A stretch of 64,000 bases of DNA from [Leptolyngbya] sp. JSC-1 (GCA_000733415.1 KL662191.1:166560-230559); one strand, 5' to 3'. Counted from the first letter of the stretch, positions 17,725 through 27,078 are shown. The notes: generated by a model not told the origin, from the sequence alone. Translations and numbers: made by a program.

Positions 17725-18378
17725 TTAGGGTTCGACCCGCACTAATGTTCCTACCTTGATCAGTTCATACATTTTGATAATATCTTCGTTGCGCATGCGG
17801 ACGCAGCCATGCGAGGCAGCTCGACCAATCGAGGCAACATTGGGCGTACCGTGGAAGCCAATCACGCCGTTCGACATTTCGGCAAACCCAATCCAGCGCA
17901 ACCCTAAGGACCCATCGATGCCGGGTGGTTCAATTTCGCCAGTCCAAGGGCTTTGCCAAGCCGGGTTGACAATCATCTCGAATACCTTAAACTCGCCGGT
18001 CGGAGTCGGAAATTCTGGCCGTCCAATTGCTACTGGATAGCTGGCAATTACTTTCTGACCTTGATAGACATAGACTTTGCGCTGTCCCAATCTCAGCACC
18101 ACATACACGGTCTGGTCCTGTGGCTCATAGCGAGAAAAGTCACCCAATCCAGGCAGGGTGGGAATCACTGGGTTAGGAGCAACAATGCGCGGCTGAGGGG
18201 CTGGCGGCCATGCAGGGGCAGACGGCCATTCCAATGGCGGGGTTTGACCATAAGCTGGGGTTTGACCAAATGCCGGTTGGCTTAATCCCAAAGCCACAAA
18301 CGAACTGAGAGCAGACAGGTACAACGACAGGGGTAAATAATCAGGCAGGCGAGCGCAACGTTCAGTCATAGGGAACAT
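17725..18378 (-). CDS. L,D-transpeptidase (YkuD family), exported
   Basis: A 217-residue periplasmic cell-wall cross-linking enzyme forming 3-3 links or attaching proteins to peptidoglycan. An N-terminal signal segment (about 14-38, ending near AFG) is followed by a Pro-rich linker. The YkuD domain (about 90-215) starts at VVLRLGQRKVYVYQG and has the catalytic His in GFHGT and the Cys in SHGCVRM. It lies just downstream of the amidase gene on the same strand (56 bp), so the two cell-wall enzymes may share a transcript. Confidence 0.9.
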   Translation of the reverse strand: MFPMTERCARLPDYLPLSLYLSALSSFVALGLSQPAFGQTPAYGQTPPLEWPSAPAWPPAPQPRIVAPNPVIPTLPGLGDFSRYEPQDQTVYVVLRLGQRKVYVYQGQKVIASYPVAIGRPEFPTPTGEFKVFEMIVNPAWQSPWTGEIEPPGIDGSLGLRWIGFAEMSNGVIGFHGTPNVASIGRAASHGCVRMRNEDIIKMYELIKVGTLVRVEP

Positions 18379-18434
18379 AGTCAGGTTGGGTGGTAATACT
18401 CTCTGCTGGCAGCAATTCAGTCACCCTATCTGTT

Positions 18435-19739
18435 CTAAAGCCTTTGCTGGATGTAGCGCAAGATCCCTTGGGCAATCCCGGCAGCAATTTGGCTGCGAGT
18501 AGCAGCGCTATTCAATTTGGCGGCATCCTCCTGGCCGGTAACAAACCCCACTTCGACTAAGACAGCGGGCATTGAGGTCCGGGTCAGGACGTAAAACCGC
18601 GCTTGCCGCACACCTCGGTCGTTCATCCCTGTCGCGTTGACTAAACTGTTGTGAATCGAGGCGGCTAGGGCTGCTCCCGTATCGTAATAGTAGGTTTCGA
18701 TGCCATTCACATCCGGACGGCTCATAGAAATAGCGTTGGCATGGATGCTGACAAACAGATCGGCATTAACCGATTCGGCTAAGTTGACTCGCGGCGCTAA
18801 ATCGATTTCTCGGTCATCTTGGCGAGTTAGAACGGCTTGCACACCTTGGTCTTCTAACAGCGAGGCAACCTGTTGGCTGATATCGAGCACAATGTCTGCT
18901 TCATGAATCCCGCCAATCCCAACCGCGCCCGGATCGCGTCCGCCATGCCCCGGATCGACGATCACTACGACCCGACCCGACTGAACGCGAGGCAACTGGA
19001 CTGGAGCCGATGCCTGAGCGACCCCATAGCTAACATCAAAAATATTGGTTGTGGCCCGAATCCGGCTGAGTTGCTGTTGAACGACCTCCGCTTCTGCTTG
19101 GTCTACAAATAACCCAGCCTGAATCACGCGCTCACCGGCAATCGTCGTCCGAAAGGCGTCAGGTACAACAGCCCGGACCTGCCGCAATAAGCTATCGCTG
19201 CTGCCCTGAACGATGAGGCGGTAATTGTAGCCTGTTCGGTTGGAACCAGAAGTTAATCTGGCGGGAAACGATGAACTAGATGACCGCACAAAAGGCCGAG
19301 TGATGGTTTGCTCAAGATCCCAAATCGCGGCTTCTAGATTAATTTCCTCGATCTGCTGCTGGATCGCTTCTGCTTCTGCCCGCGTCACAAAGAGGCCAGC
19401 TTGAATGACACGGCGACCGTCTACCCAAGCGCGAAAGGCATCGGGTACCACACGACGAACCTGGCGTAACAGGCTGTCACTGCTGCCTTCAACCACTAGA
19501 CGATAGCGAAATTCCTCCTGGCTTGAGCTAGACGCAGGACGACGATTGCCAGAGTTAGAGCGATTGGGGCGAGTAATCGGAGGACGCAAAGGGGCTTGGG
19601 CGACTGGTGAAGCGAGCGCCGTTTGATGAGCTGCTGGGTTTGGAGCCTGGTTTGTCTCAATTGCTTGAGCCACAGGCATCAGGGCCAAACAGTCAACCAG
19701 CACAGCCGTCATCATCATCAAAGCCGACACACGAGGCAT
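18435..19739 (-). CDS. N-acetylmuramoyl-L-alanine amidase (AmiC-like) with two SPOR-like units
   Basis: A 434-residue exported zinc amidase that cuts the stem peptide from peptidoglycan, probably during cell separation. It has a signal peptide (first 27 residues). Two homologous units follow, at about 75-145 and 165-235, each containing GSSDSLLRQVR, VVPDAFR and VIQAGLF. These are SPOR-like and may bind denuded glycan at the septum. The C-terminal Amidase_3 domain (about 250-434) has VDPGHGGRDPGA, the zinc Glu in GIHEAD, SIHANA and VEVGFVTG. The duplicated unit is unusually well conserved between copies. Confidence 0.93.
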   Translation of the reverse strand: MPRVSALMMMTAVLVDCLALMPVAQAIETNQAPNPAAHQTALASPVAQAPLRPPITRPNRSNSGNRRPASSSSQEEFRYRLVVEGSSDSLLRQVRRVVPDAFRAWVDGRRVIQAGLFVTRAEAEAIQQQIEEINLEAAIWDLEQTITRPFVRSSSSSFPARLTSGSNRTGYNYRLIVQGSSDSLLRQVRAVVPDAFRTTIAGERVIQAGLFVDQAEAEVVQQQLSRIRATTNIFDVSYGVAQASAPVQLPRVQSGRVVVIVDPGHGGRDPGAVGIGGIHEADIVLDISQQVASLLEDQGVQAVLTRQDDREIDLAPRVNLAESVNADLFVSIHANAISMSRPDVNGIETYYYDTGAALAASIHNSLVNATGMNDRGVRQARFYVLTRTSMPAVLVEVGFVTGQEDAAKLNSAATRSQIAAGIAQGILRYIQQRL

Positions 19740-20211
19740 GTTCTATCCCATTCCCTAGAAAAGAGTCTGTCAGTATTTGTCTGAGTTGGGTTCCAGTTTG
19801 TTCCCAATTGGTTCCCAGTTGGTTCCCACAAGTGCCGCGAGGAGTCTAACAGTCGGAATAACAGTCGGAATTATCCAAAGTGGAGCTATTAGTATGTTCG
19901 TATCTATATATTCATTTCCACATGTAAACTTCAATCGAAACTCAGTCCTAGATTGTCAACTCTAGTTTCCGTTCTGTGTAAACCTGCGAATTTCAGCTAT
20001 TTTCCAGCTAGGTTTGCTTAAAACGACACCTGCTCATACCCTGATTCTTTTAGTGGCTGCAATCAGCAATTGCGACCAATAGACAACACCCAACTCATTT
20101 CTCTGCTGTCAAACCGGATTCATTATCCCAGATTGCCTGAGCGATTGGATCAAAAGTTGGGATAACTAGGGTTTGGTGACGGTCTAATGCTTGTAGCAAC
20201 TGTAGGAATTC
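19740..20211. other. Divergent intergenic region, 472 bp
   Basis: It separates the amidase gene (minus) from the AAA ATPase gene (plus) and must hold both promoters. At about 19,790-19,830 there are three imperfect copies of a TTCCCA-TTGG-type 13-mer. I recognise no gene or RNA. Confidence 0.5.
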
Positions 20212-22065
20212 ATGAGCGAGCTATTTCGAGGATTTGAGCAATTGTTAGAGCTAGCCAAAGCGCTGGAAGACAAACTGGAAAAAGGCGAAATCAAAGCCGA
20301 TGTGCAGATCAATACTCGTCCCCTCAGCAGCATTCCTCGCCAAGGCAACATTCCCCGTGGTGCAAGCAGGGCCGGTTCTGGTGACAATGTAGGTCGCTCC
20401 AACATTCCGCCTGATCCAGGGCAGCCGCCTGTTGCTAAGGAAAATGCTCAAGCTTCAGATCAGACGAATTCAGAAACTGGCTCCAATGTTTCGCTTCAAG
20501 ATGTCGGTGGGCTGGCCGGAGTGTTGAAGGAACTGCGGGAACTGGTGGAAATTCCGCTCAAGCGCCCAGAATTACTGGCAAAATTGGGACTGGAGCCGCC
20601 CCGTGGCATCCTGCTGGTGGGGCCGCCTGGAACTGGCAAAACCCTGACGGCCCGTGGTTTGGCAGCAGAACTGGGCGTCAACTACATTGCCTTGGTTGGT
20701 CCGGAAGTGATGGGCAAGTATTACGGCGAGGCCGAAGCCCGACTGCGCAGCATTTTTGAGAAAGCCGCCCGCTCGGCTCCCTGTCTGATCTTCATCGATG
20801 AGATTGATAGTTTGGCACCGGATCGGGCCAAAGTGGAGGGCGAAGTGGAAAAGCGGCTGGTCGCTCAGTTGCTTAGCCTCATGGATGGTTTTGCCCAAAT
20901 GCAGGGGGTGATTGTGTTGGCAGCTACCAATCGTCCCGATCATCTTGATCCGGCACTGCGGCGTCCGGGCCGGTTGGATCGGGAAGTGCAGTTTCGGGTA
21001 CCGGATCGGGATGGGCGCTTGGAAATCCTTCAGATCCAGACTCGCGCGATGCCATTGGATGAGTCGGTAGATTTGGCAGCGGTTGCCGATTTGGCCGTGG
21101 GAATGGTCGGTGCAGATCTGAAAGCAGTCTGTCAGAAAGCTGCCTATTTAGCGCTGCGACGGCAAGTGCCCGACTTGCAAACGGTTCCAGACACCCTCAC
21201 CCTGACCCAGGCGGATTTTTTGCAGGCGCTCAAGGAGGTAAAGCCCTCGGTGTTACGTTCGGTGGAAATTGAGTCACCTCAGGTGAGCTGGGAAGAGATT
21301 GGCGGCCTGGAATCGGTGAAGCAAACGCTGCAAGAGTCGGTTGAGGGGGCGTTGCTGTATCCGGCTCTGTATCAGCAGACCAAAGCCAAGGCACCGCGGG
21401 GCATTCTGCTGTGGGGGCCGCCAGGAACCGGCAAAACTCTATTGGCAAAAGCGGTTGCAGCCCAAGCTCGTGCGAACTTTATCGCGGTCAACGGTCCGGA
21501 ATTGCTCAACCGTTGGGTCGGAGCCGCAGAACAGGCGGTGCGGGAACTGTTTGCCAAAGCGAGACAAGCTGCGCCCTGCGTCATATTCATCGACGAGATT
21601 GATACCCTTGCGCCAGCACGGGGCCGCTTTCAGGGTGACTCTGGCGTCAGCGATCGGGTGGTAGGCCAGCTTTTGACAGAGCTGGATGGCCTACAGGGCT
21701 GCCCGAATGTGTTGCTGATCGGAGCCACCAATCGTCCCGATGCCCTTGATGCGGCACTGCTGCGGGCCGGTCGGCTCGATCTCCAGCTCAAAATCGATTT
21801 GCCAGACCAGCCTAGCCGGTTGGCGATTCTGCAAGTCCACAATGCCGATCGACCTTTAGTGGACGTGAATCTAGCAGACTGGGCGGCGCAAACCGATGGT
21901 TGGAATGGTGCAGATCTAGCGCTGCTCAGCAATCAGGCGGCCTTGGAGGCGATTCGGCGATATCGTGCTCAGGCGGGAGATACTCCGAGTGCGATTCAAA
22001 TTACTACGGCTGATTTTATGGCGGCCTATCAGATGCTGATGAATCAACGGGGTGGAATTGGTTGA
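20212..22065 (+). CDS. CDC48/VCP-like ATPase with two AAA domains
   Basis: A 617-residue ATPase with tandem classical AAA modules. Domain 1 has GPPGTGKT near residue 137 and FIDEIDSLAPDR; domain 2 has GPPGTGKT near 402 and FIDEIDTLAPARG. Both carry the ATNRPD sensor-1 and R(A)GRLD arginine-finger motifs, so both look active. In place of the CDC48 N-domain there is a short helical segment (1-35) and a disordered Pro/Gly/Asn linker (35-90). By family it should be a hexameric unfoldase; the client is unknown. AGGAA precedes ATG 20212. Confidence 0.9.
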   Translation: MSELFRGFEQLLELAKALEDKLEKGEIKADVQINTRPLSSIPRQGNIPRGASRAGSGDNVGRSNIPPDPGQPPVAKENAQASDQTNSETGSNVSLQDVGGLAGVLKELRELVEIPLKRPELLAKLGLEPPRGILLVGPPGTGKTLTARGLAAELGVNYIALVGPEVMGKYYGEAEARLRSIFEKAARSAPCLIFIDEIDSLAPDRAKVEGEVEKRLVAQLLSLMDGFAQMQGVIVLAATNRPDHLDPALRRPGRLDREVQFRVPDRDGRLEILQIQTRAMPLDESVDLAAVADLAVGMVGADLKAVCQKAAYLALRRQVPDLQTVPDTLTLTQADFLQALKEVKPSVLRSVEIESPQVSWEEIGGLESVKQTLQESVEGALLYPALYQQTKAKAPRGILLWGPPGTGKTLLAKAVAAQARANFIAVNGPELLNRWVGAAEQAVRELFAKARQAAPCVIFIDEIDTLAPARGRFQGDSGVSDRVVGQLLTELDGLQGCPNVLLIGATNRPDALDAALLRAGRLDLQLKIDLPDQPSRLAILQVHNADRPLVDVNLADWAAQTDGWNGADLALLSNQAALEAIRRYRAQAGDTPSAIQITTADFMAAYQMLMNQRGGIG

Positions 22066-22100
22066 GGAGCCAGGAGCCAGGAGTCAGGAGTCAGGAGTTA
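22062..22100. repeat. GGAGTCA/GGAGCCA short tandem repeats
   Basis: Five consecutive near-copies of a 7-bp unit (AGGAGCC or AGGAGTC) start just before the AAA-ATPase stop codon. These are of the short tandem repeat kind common in cyanobacteria. Confidence 0.85.
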
Positions 22101-22425
22101 TTACTTCGGCAGGTTTAGAGAATGCAGGAAGGAGCATACCGGCAGGCATATCCAAGCCTTCGCTGCCCCCAACCCCCCAATACTAGGGGCTTTGAAGAGT
22201 TACGAGCTGGTTCTCCAAAAAATTGGGAGGCTAGGGAGGTATGTTTTCACGTTGCCGGAGTAATAGGAGCCAAAAATTATGGGCAGTAGTTGGTTATTTA
22301 GTTGCGAATGGCTAAGGAGCAGAATGTAATCATTGCAGTATGCAATCTGGAAATAGGCATTGGATGATTAAAGGTGACGCTAAAATAGCTATCGGAATAC
22401 AATTTGGTTGATCTAAGAGTTTAAT
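22101..22425. other. Intergenic region with repeat-like debris
   Basis: No gene. C-rich and G-rich segments near 22,165-22,250 form partly complementary halves (CCCCCAACCCCCCAA with TTGGGAGGCTAGGGAGG), suggesting a degraded non-autonomous repeat element. Confidence 0.35.
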
Positions 22426-22689
22426 ATGAGTACACAGAATTTAGATGCGGTAAAACAAGAAGCTCTGAAGGCTTTATTGGCTAGTTTTGCAGCTCAGGGG
22501 CATCCAATCGAATATGCCCAATATATGGCAACGGCTGCGATTTTCCAAACTGATTTAGAACTGCGCAATGCCCAATTGATCAACCTGTTGAGCTGGTTGA
22601 AACAAAATCATCAACCGATTTACACCGAAGCGGTAGCGCGATTAGAAGAAACGCGGATTGAATTTGAACGTCGGGTGAAAGATGATTGA
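22426..22689 (+). CDS. Conserved-looking small protein of unknown function
   Basis: 87 residues, mostly helical and charged (ALKALLASFAAQGHPIEYAQYM, ending in a Glu/Arg-rich helix). It has no signal peptide or membrane segment. I do not recognise a family. Codon use and amphipathic helices make it look like a real protein. Confidence 0.6.
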   Translation: MSTQNLDAVKQEALKALLASFAAQGHPIEYAQYMATAAIFQTDLELRNAQLINLLSWLKQNHQPIYTEAVARLEETRIEFERRVKDD

Positions 22690-22739
22690 CAGATGACTAA
22701 TGGAAATGCTGGCGGTTAAAACCGCGCTTACAAAAACAA

Positions 22740-22757
22740 AACCTGCCTTTGCGGGTT
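22740..22757. repeat. Hairpin within a degraded interspersed repeat
   Basis: AACCTGC and GCGGGTT form a 7-bp stem (one G-T pair) with a CTTT loop. The surrounding 22,708-22,780 includes GCGGTTAAAACCGC and GCCTTTGC/GCAAAGGC, the pattern of scattered palindromic repeats in cyanobacterial intergenic DNA. There is no clear T-run for a terminator. Confidence 0.4.
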
Positions 22758-22847
22758 ACTGAAATCCAGATGCAAAGGCCAACTTGTTTTGTTGCTAGTG
22801 TTATTCCAAAAGCTGCTCTCCTACGCCATAGGTAGAAGCATTGTTAG

Positions 22848-23825
22848 TCAGGGCTGCTCTAACCGCTGCCAAATCTGTTCGGGACTGCGTTGTTCCCAAC
22901 CATCGTCGAACCAATGCTCGACACCAAACCCAGTTGCCCGATTGCTAGATGGCAGGGCCGCAATTAAATAATTTTCGATGTAGCGTCGCGCGATCGCTGT
23001 TTCAAAGACTGAAGACCAAACGATATCGAGTTGATGCGTTTGGCAGAAGTGACGTAGCTGAACTGGAGAACCGGCCAGCGGAGCCTTGATTACGAATAGG
23101 CCACGCCAACCTTGGTGATAGCAGGTCTGAAGCTGCTCCAGAGTCGTCACCGATTCATCCAGGGCAAGGGGAGTGCTGTAACGCTGGCTCAGTTTTAGCA
23201 TCTGGTCCAACTGGGTTGGCGGCAGGGGTTGCTCGATTAACTCGATGCCGTAACCGTCGCAGAGTTGCAGCCATTGACAAGCTTGTTGCCAGGTGAGGCC
23301 ACCGTTGGCGTCGAGTCGCAGATGGGCTTGATTGGGCAACAGGCTAATCAACTCCTCAAACAGTTCTAACTCGTCCTGAATTGCTGCAACGCCGATTTTC
23401 CACTTAAATGTACTGCCGGGTGATGCTGTAAAGAGTTGAGGAGTATGGAGTGCTTCAGCCCCTGTTGGCAACAGAATACTGATTGGTAGCTGCGGAACTG
23501 AATGTGGCGAATGTGGCGGCGGCAGGACCAGTCCCTCCCAGGCAGATTCAAACCCAAACTGACAAGCGGGCAATGAAGCGGGAATTTGCTGGATCTGGGC
23601 ATGGGTGATTTTGCCAGGAAGTGCCTGACAAAAGCGGAGTACATCTAAGCAACTCTCGCTGCCAAACCATTCGATCGGCGCAATCTCGCCCCAGCTCACC
23701 CGGTCCGCTCCCTCTAGACGCAAAATAACGCCCTGTCGCACTGCCCACTCACCGTGATGGGTCTGCAATGGGCGTTTAAACCGACGAGCATAGGGACGAA
23801 ACTCAAACCGAACGCCGTCAAACAA
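22848..23825 (-). CDS. menC: o-Succinylbenzoate synthase
   Basis: An enolase-superfamily enzyme making o-succinylbenzoate for phylloquinone (photosystem I quinone) synthesis. In its 325 residues the catalytic and Mg-binding positions are visible: the Lys in TFKWKIGV, the Asp in LRLDANGG, the Glu in ELIEQPL, the Asp in LALDESV and the distal Lys in FVIKAPL. Start is TTG 23825, 13 bp after the stop of the preceding DUF3318 gene; no ATG is available near the N-terminus. Probably a two-gene operon. Confidence 0.9.
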   Translation of the reverse strand: MFDGVRFEFRPYARRFKRPLQTHHGEWAVRQGVILRLEGADRVSWGEIAPIEWFGSESCLDVLRFCQALPGKITHAQIQQIPASLPACQFGFESAWEGLVLPPPHSPHSVPQLPISILLPTGAEALHTPQLFTASPGSTFKWKIGVAAIQDELELFEELISLLPNQAHLRLDANGGLTWQQACQWLQLCDGYGIELIEQPLPPTQLDQMLKLSQRYSTPLALDESVTTLEQLQTCYHQGWRGLFVIKAPLAGSPVQLRHFCQTHQLDIVWSSVFETAIARRYIENYLIAALPSSNRATGFGVEHWFDDGWEQRSPEQIWQRLEQP

Positions 23826-23838
23826 GGATTTCGGGTCC

Positions 23839-24477
23839 CTAAATTTCCGAGCGGTTGGTCTTCATTTGCTCTTTTGCTTTGGCAGCACTCTTCTTTAGCG
23901 CATCCAGACGAGCTTCGTACTTGCGGCGCTGCTTTTTCTTAGGCGTTTGCTCGATCAGCACCTTCAGGGCACTGCCCAAACTCTTGTAGGCGTTGGGCAA
24001 GGTATAGCCAAACCGAGTCGCCAGAGCAATCGCTTTTTCATCGGCCTCGATTGCCTCGCGCAGGGTTTTCTCACCGTTGTTGCGCTGATACAGCCGCCAG
24101 CCTGACACACCGCAGAGCAGTAGGGCCAACAGCAGCAGCAGCCCATCCTGCACCCACAACTCGCCCACAGCGCCACCCAGACCAATGGCCAGCGCCGCCA
24201 TCTCCCAACCGTCGCGGGGAATCGTATCGAGCTGAATCCGGCCAACCTCATGCCAAAACAGCAAATTCCGCTGGTCGAGGGCCAACTGGTCCCATTTAGC
24301 TAGATCCACCTGAACCTCGACCTGATCGCGGCCAATTTCTTCGCAGGTGATCAGGGGTGGGTTCACGGCTGTGGATGCTTCAATCGTGACCCAGCTTTTC
24401 AATTCAGGCGGAAGGAGACTTTTGAGTCGCCGCAGTTCGCTTAAGTCGGCGCGGGCAGTAGTGGCGTAGGAGGTCAT
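23839..24477 (-). CDS. DUF3318-type membrane protein
   Basis: A 212-residue protein of a cyanobacterial family I believe to be DUF3318. The N-terminal soluble part (LSELRRLKSLLPPELKSWV, and FWHEVGRIQ, which resembles a zincin HEXGH-like helix without the full motif) is followed by two hydrophobic segments (about 98-135). It ends in a Lys/Arg-rich helical tail. Function unknown. ATG 24477 is preferred over GTG 24483 two codons upstream. menC follows closely. Confidence 0.72.
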   Translation of the reverse strand: MTSYATTARADLSELRRLKSLLPPELKSWVTIEASTAVNPPLITCEEIGRDQVEVQVDLAKWDQLALDQRNLLFWHEVGRIQLDTIPRDGWEMAALAIGLGGAVGELWVQDGLLLLLALLLCGVSGWRLYQRNNGEKTLREAIEADEKAIALATRFGYTLPNAYKSLGSALKVLIEQTPKKKQRRKYEARLDALKKSAAKAKEQMKTNRSEI

Positions 24478-24582
24478 AGACACTCAGGCAATAGATGAAT
24501 AAATAAAAAAGATACCGTTACATGAAGTATAGCGATTCTAGCGGATCGCCTACCGCAACGGGGGCAAAATTAATCTTCCTGA

Positions 24583-25892
24583 CTAAGCAATGCTGCCCCG
24601 CTTGCGAGCCTCCTTATAGGATGTGCCAATATTTCTCAAGCCAGCCCGAATCATCTGCTGCTCTAGCAAAGCAAAAAACCTAGCTCGATCAGCTCCCCGT
24701 ACCACAGCCTGATTATGCGCCTCGGCTAGCGCCACCGGATAGCCATACCCTTTCTGCACCTGGGTGAGGGTCAAACTCAAGGCGGTATCGAGCAGTTCGG
24801 CATCCTCCGCCACCCAAGCCGGAAATTCGACGCGGGCAATTTCCGCTCCCATATGGACATAGCAGAAATAGACATGGTGGTCGCCATAGCCTTCCAGGAT
24901 TTTGGCCGAACTGCGCCAAATCGCCCCCCGCTGACCGGGTTCCAGCACCAGCCCCCAGAGGGCCGTATCCCGTAGTGGCGAGAATACTTGACAGGGAGCC
25001 TGTTCGATCTGTCCTGGGCAATGGGTCTGACAATCTGGAGCCAGATAGGGACAGCTCTGGAGCCGCAAAAAATTCATCGATTCGCCACTGCGAGCCGCAC
25101 TCAGGTAGCCCACTAACGGAATTCTCGCCGCCCGTAACCGCTGCCAAGCCGCCAAAATGGGCGGCAAAATCTGCTCCCGCGCCTCCGTTGGCAAAGCCTC
25201 CAAAAACCAATGAATCAGCGAACCATCCACCATCGCCAAGCGAGGAAAAGGGGGGAGGGGGGAGGGGTAAGGGGTAAGGGGTAAGGGGTAAGGGGTAAGG
25301 GGTAAGGGGTAAGGGGTAAGGGGTAAGGGGTAAGGGGTAAGGGGGAGTTTTGTGAGTCTTGCGCCCCATCTTCCCCATCTCCCCACCTCCCCACCGCTTC
25401 ACCCAACTCTGCCAACACCACCGCCTCAGAAACCGTGCGTCGATAGCCCATCCACTCCTCGGTGCGGATGCCCCACTGCCGCGAAATATAGAGATCTTCG
25501 GGTCGGTAGAATACCTCTGGGACGCTATCGAGCAAGGGATGGCGGTTCTGGCCGTAGTGCAACACCACTCTGCCGACATTGATCAGATAGCAGTAGGCAA
25601 TTTCGTGGTGGCTGGGGGCGATTTGCGAGCCATCGGTGGCAAAAACCGTGTGAATCGCGGGAGCGGCGGCCAATTCAATTTGAGTGTCGAGCGGCTCGAT
25701 TGGTTCGGCAGCCGTAAATCCTAAGCGCTCGCGCCAGAGTTGCTGCATCGTCACCAAGTCGGTCTGTCGCTCGGCGGCTTGAGCTAGAATGCGCTGGGCT
25801 AGCTCTAACCGTTGCCGGGTAGCGGCGGCTTCTTCGGTCAGGTGTTGACCAATGCCCTGCATTTGGCGGGCTAGTTTCATCAGGTCTAGCAT
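24583..25892 (-). pseudogene. nurA: NurA nuclease gene, split by a frame-breaking 7-bp repeat (possibly phase-variable)
   Basis: The NurA 5'-3' nuclease domain acts with HerA-type helicases in double-strand-break processing. The N-terminal half runs from ATG 25892 (catalytic FATDGSQ, D87) into a repeat tract and then stops at 25215. The C-terminal half (MVDGSLIHWFLEALP to the stop at 24583) is intact but in another frame. The break lies at 11 copies of GGGGTAA (25264-25340), which read on the minus strand are open in all three frames (Leu-Pro-Leu-Thr-Pro-Tyr-Pro). Copy numbers divisible by three, such as 9 or 12, would rejoin the halves. It is a switchable gene, a recent pseudogene, or a miscounted repeat. 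Confidence 0.8.
25264..25340. repeat. 7-bp tandem repeat, 11 copies
   Basis: Eleven perfect consecutive GGGGTAA units (77 bp), flanked by G-rich degenerate copies (25,250-25,263 and 25,341-25,346). They lie inside nurA in the linker between its two DGS-containing blocks. Confidence 0.98.
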
Positions 25893-26143
25893 AGGTAATG
25901 CGGCGGCGAGGGAAATTATGGCGAGAGCAGCTTACCGGGTTTGCAAGAGGCTGTGATTCATACCTTACACCGAACAGATGTACTTTGTATCTAGGTGCAA
26001 CACTATATCTAGCTGCCAAATCATCTAGGTGCAACATTGGAAGTTGCTAGCAGCGAGACAAATTGCTGCCTGACTCCAGGGGTAAACTGGAAGGCTTGGC
26101 ATCAGCCAAACTAGTTACGAGTAGATTTCTTGGATAAATTTCT

Positions 26144-26169
26144 TGCAGTCCCAATGTGCAGTCCCAATG
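26144..26169. repeat. 13-bp tandem duplication carrying the cphB start codon
   Basis: TGCAGTCCCAATG occurs twice head to tail. The ATG of the second copy (26167) is the cphB start. The ATG of the first copy (26154) is out of frame. Confidence 0.95.
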
Positions 26170-27078
26170 ACAGAACCGCTCACGCCTGAAGTAAGTCCCC
26201 TGCCGCGTCCCAAAGGTCCCCTCGTGATCATTGGTGGGGCAGAAGAACGCGACGGAGAGGCCAAAATTTTGCGAGCGTTTATCCAGCTAGCAGGCGGCAG
26301 AAGCGCTCAGATTGTGGTGTTGACCGCAGCCACCAGCGAACCGATCGAGGCGGGTGAAACCTATATTGAAGTGTTTGAGCGGCTTGGGGCTAAAACGGTG
26401 TGGGTCGTAGATACCCGCGATCCGGATGACGCCAATCAGTTTGAGGCTGTGTGGGCGATTCGGCAAGCAAGCGGGATTTTTTTTACCGGCGGCGATCAGG
26501 CCCGGATTGTCGAGCGCATCAAGGGCACGATTCTAGAGGATGCGATTCAAAAACGCCATTCCGAAGGAGCCGTGATTGCTGGCACCAGTGCCGGAGCTGC
26601 GATTATGCCCGAAGTAATGATTGTGCGAGGCGAGTCGGAAACCAGCCCCCGCAATGATGCCGTTATGCTAGGAGCCGGGATGGGGTTTGTCTCCGGCATG
26701 GTCGTGGACCAGCACTTCGCCCAACGGGGCCGCTTGGGACGCCTGTTAACGGCCCTCGTGCTCCAGCCCAGCATCATTGGCGTTGGCGTAGACGAAAATA
26801 CGGCTTTAATTGTGAAGGGCGATGAGTTTGAGGTGTTGGGCGAAGGAGCCGTCACAATTGTAGACGAATCCGAGTTGACCTACAAAAGTGCCGATTTTTC
26901 TGTCCCCGTAGGGGCAGTTGCAGGCTGGCATCAGCACTCCCAGCAAGTTGCAACTGGACCCAATCAGGTCATGTCCGTATTTGACATCAGGCTTCATATT
27001 TTGGCTGAAGGCTGTCGATTCAACCTGAAAACTCGCCAACCTATTGTGGCAAATATGGCAACGGATGAAATGGATTAG
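26167..27078 (+). CDS. cphB: Cyanophycinase
   Basis: A serine-type exopeptidase of family S51 that releases beta-Asp-Arg dipeptides from the nitrogen store cyanophycin. In its 303 residues the nucleophile is S141 in the elbow GTSAGA. FFTGGDQ, MVVDQHFAQRGRLGRL and GVGVDENTA are family blocks. I start at ATG 26167, after dropping an upstream TTG-initiated extension of eight codons. Cyanophycin synthetase (cphA), usually its neighbour, is not adjacent here; dnaA converges downstream. Confidence 0.95.
   Translation: MTEPLTPEVSPLPRPKGPLVIIGGAEERDGEAKILRAFIQLAGGRSAQIVVLTAATSEPIEAGETYIEVFERLGAKTVWVVDTRDPDDANQFEAVWAIRQASGIFFTGGDQARIVERIKGTILEDAIQKRHSEGAVIAGTSAGAAIMPEVMIVRGESETSPRNDAVMLGAGMGFVSGMVVDQHFAQRGRLGRLLTALVLQPSIIGVGVDENTALIVKGDEFEVLGEGAVTIVDESELTYKSADFSVPVGAVAGWHQHSQQVATGPNQVMSVFDIRLHILAEGCRFNLKTRQPIVANMATDEMD

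Noticed and set aside
25264..25340. CRISPR-like array
   Set aside because: Units are 7 bp with no spacers; it is a simple tandem repeat.
24713..25579. Third long open frame across the nurA repeat (288 codons)
   Set aside because: Shadow frame kept open by the heptamer repeat; only the other two frames carry NurA motifs.
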